Source: Candidatus Competibacteraceae bacterium
Lineage (GTDB): Bacteria > Pseudomonadota > Gammaproteobacteria > Competibacterales > Competibacteraceae
Direction: 5' to 3'
Assembly: GCA_003527885.1 (NCBI GenBank)
Contig: DPWB01000010.1
Coordinates: 1 to 14,057 of the forward strand
Length of the DNA: 14,057 bases
Within the stretch, counting starts at the first letter, position 1, and each line of letters starts with the position of its first letter. Positions 1-7,419 of the stretch are shown here, one piece after another. Position numbers and translations under genes: made by a program. Below the pieces are notes generated by a model. It was not told where the DNA came from, did no database searches, and saw only the letters and a list, made by a program, of their open reading frames with translations.

Positions 1-1363
1 CGAACAGCGTGGGGCCAACTGGCGGCTGTTGGTGGCCATCGCCGACGTGTCGTGGTACGTGCGACCGGGTACGGCGCTGGATCAGGAGGCGCGCAAGCGC
101 GGCAATTCGGTCTATTTCCCGGATCGCGCCATCCCGATGTTACCCGAAGCCCTGTCCAACGGTCTGTGCTCGTTGAATCCCGCCGTGGATCGCTTGTGCA
201 TGGTCTGCGAGATGACCTTCAACGCCGAAGGCCGCCTGATCCGCTCGCGCTTCGCCGAAGCGGTGATGCGCTCTCACGCCCGACTGACCTACGACACGGC
301 GGCGGCCCTCGTCGCCGAGCGCGACCCGCACCTCCGCAAGGAATACGCCGCACTGGTCCCGCATTTGGACCGCTTGCACGAGTTGTATCAGGTGTTGCGG
401 GCCGCGCGCGAGCAGCGTGGCGCGATGGATTTCGACACCCAGGAAACGGTGATCGAGTATGGGTCGGATCGCAAGATCGAGCGGATTTTACCGACCGAGC
501 GCAACGACGCCCATCGCCTGATCGAAGAGTGCATGATTGCCGCCAACGTGGCGGCCGCGCGGTTTTTACAGCGCCACAAGATTCCCGGCCTCTACCGGAT
601 CCATGAGGGGCCGACCGAGGATCGGCTGAATAAGCTGCGCGCCTTTCTCGGCGAGTTGGGCCTGGGCTTGAGCGGGGGCGAGAAGCCGACCCCGCGCGAC
701 TACACCCGCGTATTGGAGCGGGTCAAGGATCGGCCTGACGCCCATCTGATTCAGACGGTCATGTTGCGCTCGCTGGCCCAGGCGACCTACAGCCCCGGCA
801 ACGCCGGGCATTTCGGCTTGGCGCTGGATGCGTACGCCCACTTCACCTCGCCGATCCGCCGCTATCCCGACCTGCAAGTGCATCGCGCCATCCGCCACAT
901 CCTGAGCGGCGGCAAGCCCGCCGATTTCCCCTACAGCCACGCCGATCTGATCGGCTTGGGCGAGCACTGCTCGATGACCGAGCGCCGGGCCGATGAAGCG
1001 ACCCGCGACGCGGTGGAGTGGTTGAAATGTGAGTTCATGCTCGACAAGATCGGACAGCTCTACGATGGCGTCATCACCGGCGTGACCGGCTTTGGCTTGT
1101 TCGTCGAGCTGAGCGGGGTTTATGTGGAAGGGTTGATTCACGTCACCGCCTTGCGCAACGATTACTACCAGTTCGATCCGGTCGGCCACCGGTTGCGCGG
1201 CGAGCGTTCGGGTCAGGTCTACCGTCTGGGCGACAGCTTACGGGTGCGGGTGGTCCGGGTGGATTTGGACGAGCGCAAGATCGACTTCGAGTTGGCCGAC
1301 AGCGAGCGTCGCGAGGAAAAGCGCCGCCCGCCCCGCAATCGTGGCCCACGCAAGAAGGGCTGA
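1..1363 (+). CDS. rnr: Ribonuclease R, C-terminal part (5' end outside window)
   Basis: RNase R is a processive 3'-5' exoribonuclease that degrades structured RNA and takes part in rRNA/mRNA quality control in the cytoplasm. The reading frame is open from base 2, with no start in the window. A TTG at position 29 lies inside the conserved stretch LLVAIADVSWYVRPG, so it is not the true start. About 454 residues remain of a family normally 750-820 long. The window opens just downstream of where the catalytic aspartate cluster should lie, so those residues cannot be checked. Visible RNB landmarks are RGNSVYFPDR, MLPEALSNGLCSLNP, RNDAHRLIEECM, HFGLALDAYAHFTSPIRRYP (the RNA-contacting arginines) and MTERRADEATRD. 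A C-terminal S1 domain follows (YDGVITGVTGFGLFVEL to ERKIDFEL). The basic tail (KRRPPRNRGPRKKG) is much shorter than in E. coli RNase R. rlmB follows after 5 nt. Identification is close to certain from sequence similarity to the family. Confidence 0.97.
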   Translation, partial: EQRGANWRLLVAIADVSWYVRPGTALDQEARKRGNSVYFPDRAIPMLPEALSNGLCSLNPAVDRLCMVCEMTFNAEGRLIRSRFAEAVMRSHARLTYDTAAALVAERDPHLRKEYAALVPHLDRLHELYQVLRAAREQRGAMDFDTQETVIEYGSDRKIERILPTERNDAHRLIEECMIAANVAAARFLQRHKIPGLYRIHEGPTEDRLNKLRAFLGELGLGLSGGEKPTPRDYTRVLERVKDRPDAHLIQTVMLRSLAQATYSPGNAGHFGLALDAYAHFTSPIRRYPDLQVHRAIRHILSGGKPADFPYSHADLIGLGEHCSMTERRADEATRDAVEWLKCEFMLDKIGQLYDGVITGVTGFGLFVELSGVYVEGLIHVTALRNDYYQFDPVGHRLRGERSGQVYRLGDSLRVRVVRVDLDERKIDFELADSERREEKRRPPRNRGPRKKG

Positions 1364-1368
1364 AAAGA

Positions 1369-2121
1369 GTGTCCGGGGAGGTGGTCCACGGCATTCACGC
1401 GGTGGCGGCGGCTTTGAAGTACCAGCCGGAGGAGGTCGGCGGGCTGTGGGTGGAGCGCCAGCGGCGGGATGCGCGGATGCAGGCCTTGCTGGATCAAGCG
1501 GCCCATCTTGGGGTGCTGATCCATCATGCCGACCGGGCGGAACTGGACCGGCTGAGCGACGGTGCGCGGCATCAGGGTATTGTGGCGCGGTTGTCGGCGC
1601 GCCAGACGGTGCACGGCGAGGACGACTTGCCGGGTTTGCTGGCGGCGGCGAGCGGCCCGGCGTTGCTGCTGGTGCTGGATGGTGTGCAAGACCCACACAA
1701 TCTGGGGGCGTGTTTGCGCAGCGCGGCGGCGGCGGGTGTTGCTGCCGTGATCGCGCCGGTTGATCGGGCGGTTGGCTTAAACGCGACGGTGCGCAAGGTG
1801 GCGTGCGGCGCGGCGGAGATCGTGCCGTTCGTGCCGGTGACCAATCTGGCGCGGATATTGCGGGCGTTGCGGGAACAGGGCGTATGGGTGGTCGGCGCGG
1901 CGGGAGAGGCGGAGACGAGCGTTTATGAGATCGATTTTACCGCTCCGACCGCCATCGTGTTAGGCGCGGAAGAAAAGGGTCTGCGCCGTCTGACCCGCGA
2001 GGTTTGCGACCATCTGGCCCGGATTCCGATGGCCGGAGGCGGTGTCGAAAGTTTGAATGTGTCGGTGGCGGCCGGAATTTTTCTGTTCGAGGCGCGGCGG
2101 CAGCGCGGGACTATCGGCTGA
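1369..2121 (+). CDS. rlmB: 23S rRNA (guanosine-2251-2'-O)-methyltransferase RlmB
   Basis: This enzyme transfers a methyl group from S-adenosylmethionine to the 2'-O of G2251 in the P-loop of 23S rRNA. It is a 250-residue protein of the SpoU/TrmH (SPOUT) family; E. coli RlmB is 243. The N-terminal substrate-binding domain starts VVHGIHAV, and a linker leads into the knotted SPOUT domain. Motif 1 is DGVQDPHNLGACLRSA (residues 104-119, with the conserved N111 and R117). Motif 2 is IVLGAEEKGLR (196-206). Motif 3 is IPMAGGGVESLNVSVAAG (219-236, with N230). The start is GTG at 1369, preceded by GAAGGG within the end of rnr at suitable spacing and only 5 nt after the rnr stop, so the pair is probably co-transcribed and translationally coupled. 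The last 11 bp overlap the 3' end of the convergent lipocalin-like gene. The rnr-rlmB order is common in gammaproteobacteria. Confidence 0.96.
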   Translation: MSGEVVHGIHAVAAALKYQPEEVGGLWVERQRRDARMQALLDQAAHLGVLIHHADRAELDRLSDGARHQGIVARLSARQTVHGEDDLPGLLAAASGPALLLVLDGVQDPHNLGACLRSAAAAGVAAVIAPVDRAVGLNATVRKVACGAAEIVPFVPVTNLARILRALREQGVWVVGAAGEAETSVYEIDFTAPTAIVLGAEEKGLRRLTREVCDHLARIPMAGGGVESLNVSVAAGIFLFEARRQRGTIG

Positions 2122-3271
2122 CCGGTTTTTCGTATCGCGTCATTTCCAGATAGCCTTGCCCGTTGATTTGGTTCGCTCCAGAACGCCCGCTCGCGGTGAC
2201 AGCCCCTTCCCAGTACTTTACCGTCAGTCGCATCTCTTGCTCGGCCACTTTCGGCGTGACGGTTAACTCCAGGCGTTCGGCGGGCAGCCGCAGCCGCCAG
2301 CCGGCGGGATAGCGGTCGCCGGTCACCGGGCTGGCCCACTCGCCGAGCGGCTGCAATTCCACGTCGTTCCAGCGTAGCGGGTGAAATTGGCCATCGGCGG
2401 CGATCAGGGCGCCATTGCTTGACGGGTCCGCGCTCCCGTCCTTGCGGCGCATCCGATAGAACATCAAGTCCCGCCCGTCGTCCAATTGCAGCGCGAACCA
2501 GTCCCAACCGCTCTGGTCCGGCCCCAGCGCGCTAGTGCTCCATTCCCGGTCCAGCCAGCTGGCGCCGGCCACCGTGAAAGCGCGGCCTCCCAACCGGATC
2601 GTTCCCTGGGTCGGCAAACGGGTATAAGAGTAGTAGTGCGATGCGTTGCCCGGTTCGGCGCTTTTTTGGCTCAAACCCCGGTCGCCTTGCAGCACGACCG
2701 GCTTGGCGGTGCGCAGCGTCAGATCAAGGGCAATGTCATCCTGGCGAGCGCGAACCCGCATCGGGAAAATGTCGGATTCAATGCCGGTCAAGGCCCAATC
2801 CTCCAACCAGACCCGAAACGGGATGGCTTGGGCTCCGGCCAACCCCATCGCCCCCCGGCTGAAGCGTTCAAAAGGGTGGTGCCGCTGTTCCGCTACATCG
2901 GTCACGGCGAAATGGCCCATGTAGACTTGGTTGCCGCGCCAAGTGGACTCACGGGTTGGCGGAGTCGGCGCGAGCGCGATGCGAAACAGCGTGAGTTGAT
3001 AGCCGAACGGCCGTCCGCTGGCATCGGCCAGATTTCCGGTCACGTACCACCACTCGGTCCGAAATTCAGGGTGTGGCCCGTGATCGGTGGGAAAATCGAA
3101 CTGGCGAGGCCTATAAGCGCGCTGGTAGCCGGTGTCGTCGGTCCCGCTCAAGGCGGCTCTGACCGCCACGCTTTCGGCCGCGGGCGAACGAGGCCAGAAC
3201 CGGTAGCCGGTCAGGCCGACCAACGCCACCGCCAACAGTAAACCCGCTGACCACCGATAAACATTGAGCAT
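2111..3271 (-). CDS. AttH/CrtC-fold lipocalin-like protein of an ABC export operon
   Basis: This 386-residue protein belongs to the lipocalin-like AttH family, often annotated as 'carotenoid 1,2-hydratase', 'hydroxyneurosporene synthase-like' or 'secreted hydrolase'. Visible signatures are EWWYVTGN (73-80), WLDREWS (239-245), WDWFALQLDDGR (256-267), YWEGAV (353-358) and a terminal GQGYLEMTRY (371-380). These match the two-lobed beta-barrel fold of the family. Residues 6-26 are hydrophobic after a single Arg, so the protein is exported or anchored in the inner membrane with the barrel in the periplasm. Its ATG directly abuts the TAA of the permease gene (TAAATG), and it is the last gene of the three-gene operon, which argues for a role with the transporter. 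It probably binds or hands off a hydrophobic ligand (inference). No carotenoid genes are nearby, so the hydratase label should not be taken literally. The stop TAG lies inside the 3' end of rlmB. Confidence 0.87.
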   Translation of the reverse strand: MLNVYRWSAGLLLAVALVGLTGYRFWPRSPAAESVAVRAALSGTDDTGYQRAYRPRQFDFPTDHGPHPEFRTEWWYVTGNLADASGRPFGYQLTLFRIALAPTPPTRESTWRGNQVYMGHFAVTDVAEQRHHPFERFSRGAMGLAGAQAIPFRVWLEDWALTGIESDIFPMRVRARQDDIALDLTLRTAKPVVLQGDRGLSQKSAEPGNASHYYSYTRLPTQGTIRLGGRAFTVAGASWLDREWSTSALGPDQSGWDWFALQLDDGRDLMFYRMRRKDGSADPSSNGALIAADGQFHPLRWNDVELQPLGEWASPVTGDRYPAGWRLRLPAERLELTVTPKVAEQEMRLTVKYWEGAVTASGRSGANQINGQGYLEMTRYEKPVSR

Positions 3272-5776
3272 TTATTCGGTCCGCAGCGCCTCGGCGGGCC
3301 GGGCGTGAGCCATGCGCCAGATCGGATAAAGCCCGGCCAGCAACGCGGCGCCTATCGCCAGCCCCACCGTTTCCAGCAGCAGCCACGAGTCAACCTGAAA
3401 CGGCAGGCTCCAGCCGAAAGCCCGACGGTTGATGACGAAAATCAGCACGGCCGCCAACAACAGCCCGACCGGCACGGCCAACAGGCCCGCGATCATGCCC
3501 ATGAAGCCGGTCTGCAAAGACACCAAGCCGCCGATCTCGCGCGGCGTCATCCCGGTGGCGCGCAGGACCGCAAATTCCCGCGCCCGTTCCAGTTGCAGGG
3601 CCGACAGCGCGCTCAACACCCCGACCACCGCGACCAGAATCGCCAGCAGGCGCAGCACGTTGGTGATGGTGAAAGTGCGGTCGAAGATTTCCAGGGTCCG
3701 GTTCTGGATATCGCGGTTAGGGCGGATCATCAGCGGTTGCAGGCCGCCCAGCCGCTCCTGCAAGCGTTCACGCAGCGTCGCCAGAGGTTCGCCCGCAGCC
3801 GCGAACACCGCCGCCGAACTGACCTCGGCATCGTGCCAGTAGCGCTGGTAGCTGGGGCGATGCAGCAGGATGCGGCCGTGCTCCGAGCCATAATCCAAAT
3901 ACACCCCGGCAACGGCGAACGTCCGCCGACCCTCGGCCGTAGCCAAGGTCAGTGAATCGCCCACGCCGAGCCGCTGGCGATAGGCGAGCGGCTCGCTGAT
4001 CAGCACCGACTCGCCGGCCTGAAACGCACGCCATGCCTCGGCCGGGTTGCCATCGATCAGGTGATAACCGGCTTGCGCGGCGGGTGCGAGTTCGACGGCG
4101 ACCAACTGGACGGGAAGCCCGTTGAGGTCGAGGCTGACCCGGCGGTAGGTGGAAACCGCCGCTACGCCCGGCGTGGCGCGCAAGGCGGCCAGCGTCGCCG
4201 CCTGCAAGACCCCAGCGCTGTTGCCGCCCTCCGTAACGGGCGGGGCGACGTACAAATCCGCGTTTAATAAGTCCTTGATCCAGATCGCCACGCCGCCCCG
4301 AAAGCTGTCCACCATCACGCCCACGCCGACCGTGGTGGCGAAGGCCACCATCAAGGCCGCGACCGCGATGCCGGTCCGGCTGAGGTGACGGGTGACATCA
4401 CGGTTCGCCATGCGGGCCACCAAGCCCAGGCGCGCTACCAGCGGCTGATTCAGTCGCACCCAGCCGACCACGGCCGGCGGGGTCAGCAGGGCGCTGCCGA
4501 AAATCATCAGAAACAAGCCGACGAAACCGGCCACCAGCGAATGCGACACGCCCACGACCACGCCGCCGCCGGCCAGCAACAACAAGCCGGCCAGCGCCAG
4601 CCGAGGGAGAGCGGTTTGCCAGCGGTTTTCCAGGTTGGCGCGACTCAGCGCCGCGCCGGGTGGCGCGTCCGCCGCTTCTCGCGCCGGCAACCAGGCCGCC
4701 GCCAGCGTCGCCAGCAACCCCAGCGCCGCGCCTTTGGCGAGCGAACCCGGATCGATCAGAAACTCCCGAACGCTCAGCACGTAATACAGATCGTTGATGG
4801 TGCGAGTGACCAGATGCACCAGTCCCGAACCGATCCATAACCCCAACAATCCACCCAGCAAGACACCCGCCAAACCGAGCAAGAGCGCCTCGCCCAGCAC
4901 CCCCATGAAGAGTTCCCGGCGGCTGACGCCCAGCGCGCGCAGCATTCCCAGAAGACTGCGGCGCTGCACCACCGAAAAGGACATGGCGTTGTAAATCAGA
5001 AACGTGCCCACCACCAGCGCCAGCAGGCTCATTGCGGTCAGATTGAGCGAGAAAGCGGCGCTGAGGTCGGCCGTCGCCCGATTGCGCCCTTCCGCCCGCT
5101 CCAGCCGGAAATTCGCGGGCAGCCAAGCTCGCAGCTCGGTGGCGGCGCGTTCGCCGGCGGCCCCTTCCGGCAGGATCAAGTCGATGTGGCTGAGCCGGCC
5201 CGATAAGCCCAACACTTCCTGCGCGGTGCTGATGTCGGTAACGATCAAGCCGTCCAGTTCCGCGCCTTCCAAGGTACCGGCGCGTTTTAAAATGAACCGT
5301 TTTTCGCCGCCTTGCAGGGTCACTTGGTCGCCCGAGGCGCGTGGCAACAGCGCCGCGTCCGGCTCTGACAGCAACGCCCGCAGGTTGAAATCACGGCCCG
5401 TGACATCGGCAGCAACGGTGCGGAACGGCGCTTCCGCGAAAGGATCGACACCGAGAATTTGCAGCAACTGTCCGGGGTGATCGGCGCGCGGTAAGTAACC
5501 TGTTACCACGGGCGCGGCGAATCGGAAACCGCGCTCCACCCGCAATTCGCGGTAGAGCGATTCGGGTACGCCGCGCGGGTCGCCGCTGATTTGGTGGGTG
5601 GCGCGCCCGGTAATGCGGTGCATGGTGAGTTCGAAACCCCGGCGGGCGCTGGCGTTGGCTAGATCCACGGCCAGCACCACCGCCACGCCGAGCGCGATGC
5701 CGAGAACGGCTAATCCCAGTTGCCAGGGGTGCCGCAGGGGATGGCGGAGCAAGGCGCGCCAGAGCAACGGGGTCAC
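3272..5776 (-). CDS. FtsX/MacB-family ABC transporter permease, 10 TM segments
   Basis: This 834-residue inner-membrane permease has two FtsX-like domains, the architecture of the YbbP/AttFG-like large permeases. TM1 lies at about residues 18-40 and is followed by a roughly 200-residue periplasmic MacB-type domain. TM2-4 (about 244-268, 293-320, 347-364) form the first FtsX domain, including LLGMLRALGVSRRELF. TM5-6 (392-440) make a central hairpin, and TM7 (467-490) precedes a second periplasmic domain of about 210 residues. TM8-10 (703-727, 755-780, 798-820) form the second FtsX domain, with EFAVLRATGMTPREIGG and the typical end RPAEALRTE. The start is GTG at 5776, overlapping the ATPase stop by 4 bp (GTGA), so translation is coupled. 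In this family (type VII, mechanotransmission) ATP hydrolysis in the cytoplasm drives periplasmic movements. No MacA-like adaptor gene is adjacent; the lipocalin-like protein occupies that place. The substrate is unknown. Confidence 0.92.
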   Translation of the reverse strand: MTPLLWRALLRHPLRHPWQLGLAVLGIALGVAVVLAVDLANASARRGFELTMHRITGRATHQISGDPRGVPESLYRELRVERGFRFAAPVVTGYLPRADHPGQLLQILGVDPFAEAPFRTVAADVTGRDFNLRALLSEPDAALLPRASGDQVTLQGGEKRFILKRAGTLEGAELDGLIVTDISTAQEVLGLSGRLSHIDLILPEGAAGERAATELRAWLPANFRLERAEGRNRATADLSAAFSLNLTAMSLLALVVGTFLIYNAMSFSVVQRRSLLGMLRALGVSRRELFMGVLGEALLLGLAGVLLGGLLGLWIGSGLVHLVTRTINDLYYVLSVREFLIDPGSLAKGAALGLLATLAAAWLPAREAADAPPGAALSRANLENRWQTALPRLALAGLLLLAGGGVVVGVSHSLVAGFVGLFLMIFGSALLTPPAVVGWVRLNQPLVARLGLVARMANRDVTRHLSRTGIAVAALMVAFATTVGVGVMVDSFRGGVAIWIKDLLNADLYVAPPVTEGGNSAGVLQAATLAALRATPGVAAVSTYRRVSLDLNGLPVQLVAVELAPAAQAGYHLIDGNPAEAWRAFQAGESVLISEPLAYRQRLGVGDSLTLATAEGRRTFAVAGVYLDYGSEHGRILLHRPSYQRYWHDAEVSSAAVFAAAGEPLATLRERLQERLGGLQPLMIRPNRDIQNRTLEIFDRTFTITNVLRLLAILVAVVGVLSALSALQLERAREFAVLRATGMTPREIGGLVSLQTGFMGMIAGLLAVPVGLLLAAVLIFVINRRAFGWSLPFQVDSWLLLETVGLAIGAALLAGLYPIWRMAHARPAEALRTE

Positions 5777-6474
5777 GGGGCGATTTCCCGGATATGCCCG
5801 GCGTCCAGGTGGAGTATCCGGTCGGCGCGAGCGGCGACCTCCCGGCTGTGAGTCACCACGATGATGGTGGTTCCCGATTGGCGATGCAGGTTCAGCAGTA
5901 GCTCCAGGATGCGTTCGCCGGTGGCGGTATCCAGATTGCCGGTCGGCTCGTCGGCCAACAGCAGCGCAGGCCGGTGAACCACGGCCCGAGCGATCGCCAG
6001 CCGCTGTTGCTCGCCGCCGGACAGGCGTTCGGGAAAGCTGCGCCGACGGTTGCCCAAGCCGATCGCCTCCAGTAATTCCAGGGCCCGAACGCGCTGTCCG
6101 GCGGTGGTGAAACCGTTCAGTTCCAACGGTAGCAGCAGATTTTCCTCGACGGTCAAGGTCGGAATAAGATTGAAGAATTGAAAGACAAAGCCGATATGGC
6201 GGCGGCGGAACCGGGTGCGCTCGATCTCGTTCAGACCCGTGATAACCCGGCCGTCGATACAGAGGGTTCCGGTATCCGGCAAGTCGATTCCGCCGAGCAG
6301 ATTCAACAAGGTGGATTTACCGGAACCCGACTGCCCGAGCAACGCGACGAATTCGCCTCGATTGATCTCCAGGCTCAAGTCGGCGAAGATGACCCGGTTT
6401 TGATCGCCTTCGGCATAGCGTTTGCTCAGGTGCTGAAGGGTTATAAAGACCGCCGATGAGTTTTCTGGTCGCAT
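5773..6474 (-). CDS. ABC transporter ATP-binding protein (LolD/MacB-type)
   Basis: This 233-residue nucleotide-binding subunit is first in the operon and pairs with the FtsX-type permease encoded immediately downstream. All ATPase motifs are intact: Walker A GQSGSGKST (47-55), Q-loop FVFQFFNLIPTLTVEENL, signature LSGGEQQRLAIARA, Walker B LLLADEPTGNLD followed by the D-loop, and H-loop IIVVTH. The text LADEPTGNLDTATGERIL and the overall length match the LolD/MacB/FtsE-like subfamily (COG1136). It acts as a dimer on the cytoplasmic face of the inner membrane. The ATG at 6474 is the first good start in frame, but no clear Shine-Dalgarno sequence precedes it, so the start is moderately certain. 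The promoter should lie in the 6475-6699 interval shared with the divergent exopolysaccharide genes. The 4-bp overlap with the permease supports a single transcript. Confidence 0.94.
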   Translation of the reverse strand: MRPENSSAVFITLQHLSKRYAEGDQNRVIFADLSLEINRGEFVALLGQSGSGKSTLLNLLGGIDLPDTGTLCIDGRVITGLNEIERTRFRRRHIGFVFQFFNLIPTLTVEENLLLPLELNGFTTAGQRVRALELLEAIGLGNRRRSFPERLSGGEQQRLAIARAVVHRPALLLADEPTGNLDTATGERILELLLNLHRQSGTTIIVVTHSREVAARADRILHLDAGHIREIAP

Positions 6475-6699
6475 GGTGGCTATAGACTGCTGAACCGCTC
6501 AGTCGTTACGATAGCGATATTTTAGGTGGATAATATGTGGAAAATACGCGGATAATCAGTTTCTGATGGATCGGTTGGCGTTTTCTGCTCCAGCCGCCAG
6601 CGGTTTGGCGATGCGGAATGGCAACTCGGTTCGGCCGGGTCGGACTGCCGGATCGAGCGGATGATTTGGATATTTCAACGGTATTGGGGGTTGTAGCGG
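6475..6699. promoter_or_regulatory. Divergent intergenic region between the ABC and exopolysaccharide operons
   Basis: This 225-bp interval separates two divergent operons and must hold the start signals of both. It is AT-rich at about 6500-6565 against GC-rich surroundings. It contains TAATAT at 6531-6536 (+ strand) and TAAAAT on the minus strand at about 6519-6524, both passable -10 hexamers, but neither has a convincing -35 at 16-18 bp. A GGGGG run at 6686-6690 is the likely ribosome binding site of the gene starting at 6700. The three phased 11-bp repeats at 6524-6556 are described separately. Calling it a regulatory region is inference from gene orientation; the exact promoters are not resolved. 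Confidence 0.55.
6524..6556. repeat. Three tandem 11-bp direct repeats, helically phased
   Basis: The three abutting units are AGGTGGATAAT (6524-6534), ATGTGGAAAAT (6535-6545) and ACGCGGATAAT (6546-6556), giving a consensus A-N-G-Y-G-G-A-W-A-A-T. Units 1 and 3 share GGATAAT exactly 22 bp apart, and unit 2 has GGAAAAT in the same register. A period of 11 bp is about one DNA turn, so every copy faces the same side of the helix, as expected for a cooperative activator or repressor site. The array is about 145 bp upstream of the exopolysaccharide start codon and 50 bp upstream of the ABC ATPase start. The repeat is directly visible; the binding role is inference. Confidence 0.7.
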
Positions 6700-7389
6700 A
6701 TGCAAAAGCGTGAGGTGTTGGGTAGATGGGCCAATATCGGGGGAGTGATGGCAGCCGTTGTGTTGTTGGCTGCCTGTGCCAAGCCAGAGAGTGGTCTGCC
6801 GCCATCGACGGCTTATAGCTCCCAGACTTCTACACCGGAGACCTATAACTATCAGATAGGTCCGGGTGACCAGCTACAGATTTTCGTCTGGCGTAACCCC
6901 GAAGTTTCGCAGACCGTCACCGTCCGACCGGACGGCAAAATCACGACGCCGCTGGTGGAGGATTTACAGGCCAGCGGCAAGACGCCCAACCAACTGGCTC
7001 GCGATCTGGAAAAGGCGCTGGAAACCTATATCCGCCAGCCCATTGTCACCGTGATCGTCGCGGGGGGCATCGGCCCCTACAGCGAGCAGATCCGGGTCAT
7101 CGGCCAAGTCAACAGCCAGCAGAGCACCACCACCGACACCGGTCGGTCGGCCGGGCCGCGGGCGCAAGCGATCGCCTACCGGCAGAAAATGACTTTGCTG
7201 GACGTGATGGTGGCCGTGGGCGGCTTGAGCGAGTTCGCCGATGGCAACCGGACCAAGGTGGTGCGCATCGTCGAGGGCAAGCAGCAGGAATATCAAGTCC
7301 GCTTGAACGATCTCCTCAACGGCGATATCACCGCGAATGTCGACATGTTGCCCGGAGATATCCTGATCGTTCCCGAGTCGTGGTTTTGA
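6700..7389 (+). CDS. XrtA-type polysaccharide export lipoprotein (Wza/GumB-like, EpsE-like)
   Basis: This is the outer-membrane polysaccharide export protein that forms the exit portal for the exopolysaccharide. It has 229 residues, similar to GumB and much shorter than E. coli Wza (about 380). A lipoprotein signal is clear: a hydrophobic stretch at 13-25 ends in lipobox LAAC with the acylated cysteine at C26. The poly-export domain follows (about 49-121: YQIGPGDQLQIFVWRNPE, then VRPDGKITTPLVEDLQASG), then one SLBB-like domain (about 128-205: IRVIGQV, then TLLDVMVAVGGLSEFADGN). The protein ends PGDILIVPESWF, without Wza's C-terminal amphipathic helix. The pattern matches the PEP-CTERM/exosortase-associated export family (TIGR03027 from memory; no search could be run). 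The ATG at 6700 follows GGGGG by 9 nt. It is the first gene of a five-gene + strand cluster, 30 nt before the chain-length gene. Confidence 0.93.
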   Translation: MQKREVLGRWANIGGVMAAVVLLAACAKPESGLPPSTAYSSQTSTPETYNYQIGPGDQLQIFVWRNPEVSQTVTVRPDGKITTPLVEDLQASGKTPNQLARDLEKALETYIRQPIVTVIVAGGIGPYSEQIRVIGQVNSQQSTTTDTGRSAGPRAQAIAYRQKMTLLDVMVAVGGLSEFADGNRTKVVRIVEGKQQEYQVRLNDLLNGDITANVDMLPGDILIVPESWF

Positions 7390-7419
7390 GCTGGTGGTGA
7401 CGGGCCAAGAGAATCGGAC

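Noticed and set aside
566..1189. 207-codon minus strand open frame opposite RNase R
   Set aside because: The sense strand encodes conserved RNB and S1 sequence; the antisense product shows no domain.
2486..3241. Long + strand open frame (251 codons) inside the lipocalin-like gene
   Set aside because: It lies wholly antisense to a gene with clear family motifs and has low-complexity, Arg/Pro/Gly-rich composition typical of GC-rich shadow frames, with no ribosome binding site or recognisable domain.
2111..3271. Carotenoid 1,2-hydratase (crtC) as a literal function
   Set aside because: The fold is shared, but operon context with an ABC ATPase and FtsX permease and absence of any carotenoid gene favour an AttH-type role.
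6599..6617. Possible sigma-54 promoter upstream of the exopolysaccharide genes (GG at 6602-6603, GC at 6613-6614)
   Set aside because: Some PEP-CTERM systems are RpoN-controlled, so I looked for one. The GG-GC spacing here is 9 nt rather than the required 10, and the TGGCAC and TTGC flanks are poor.
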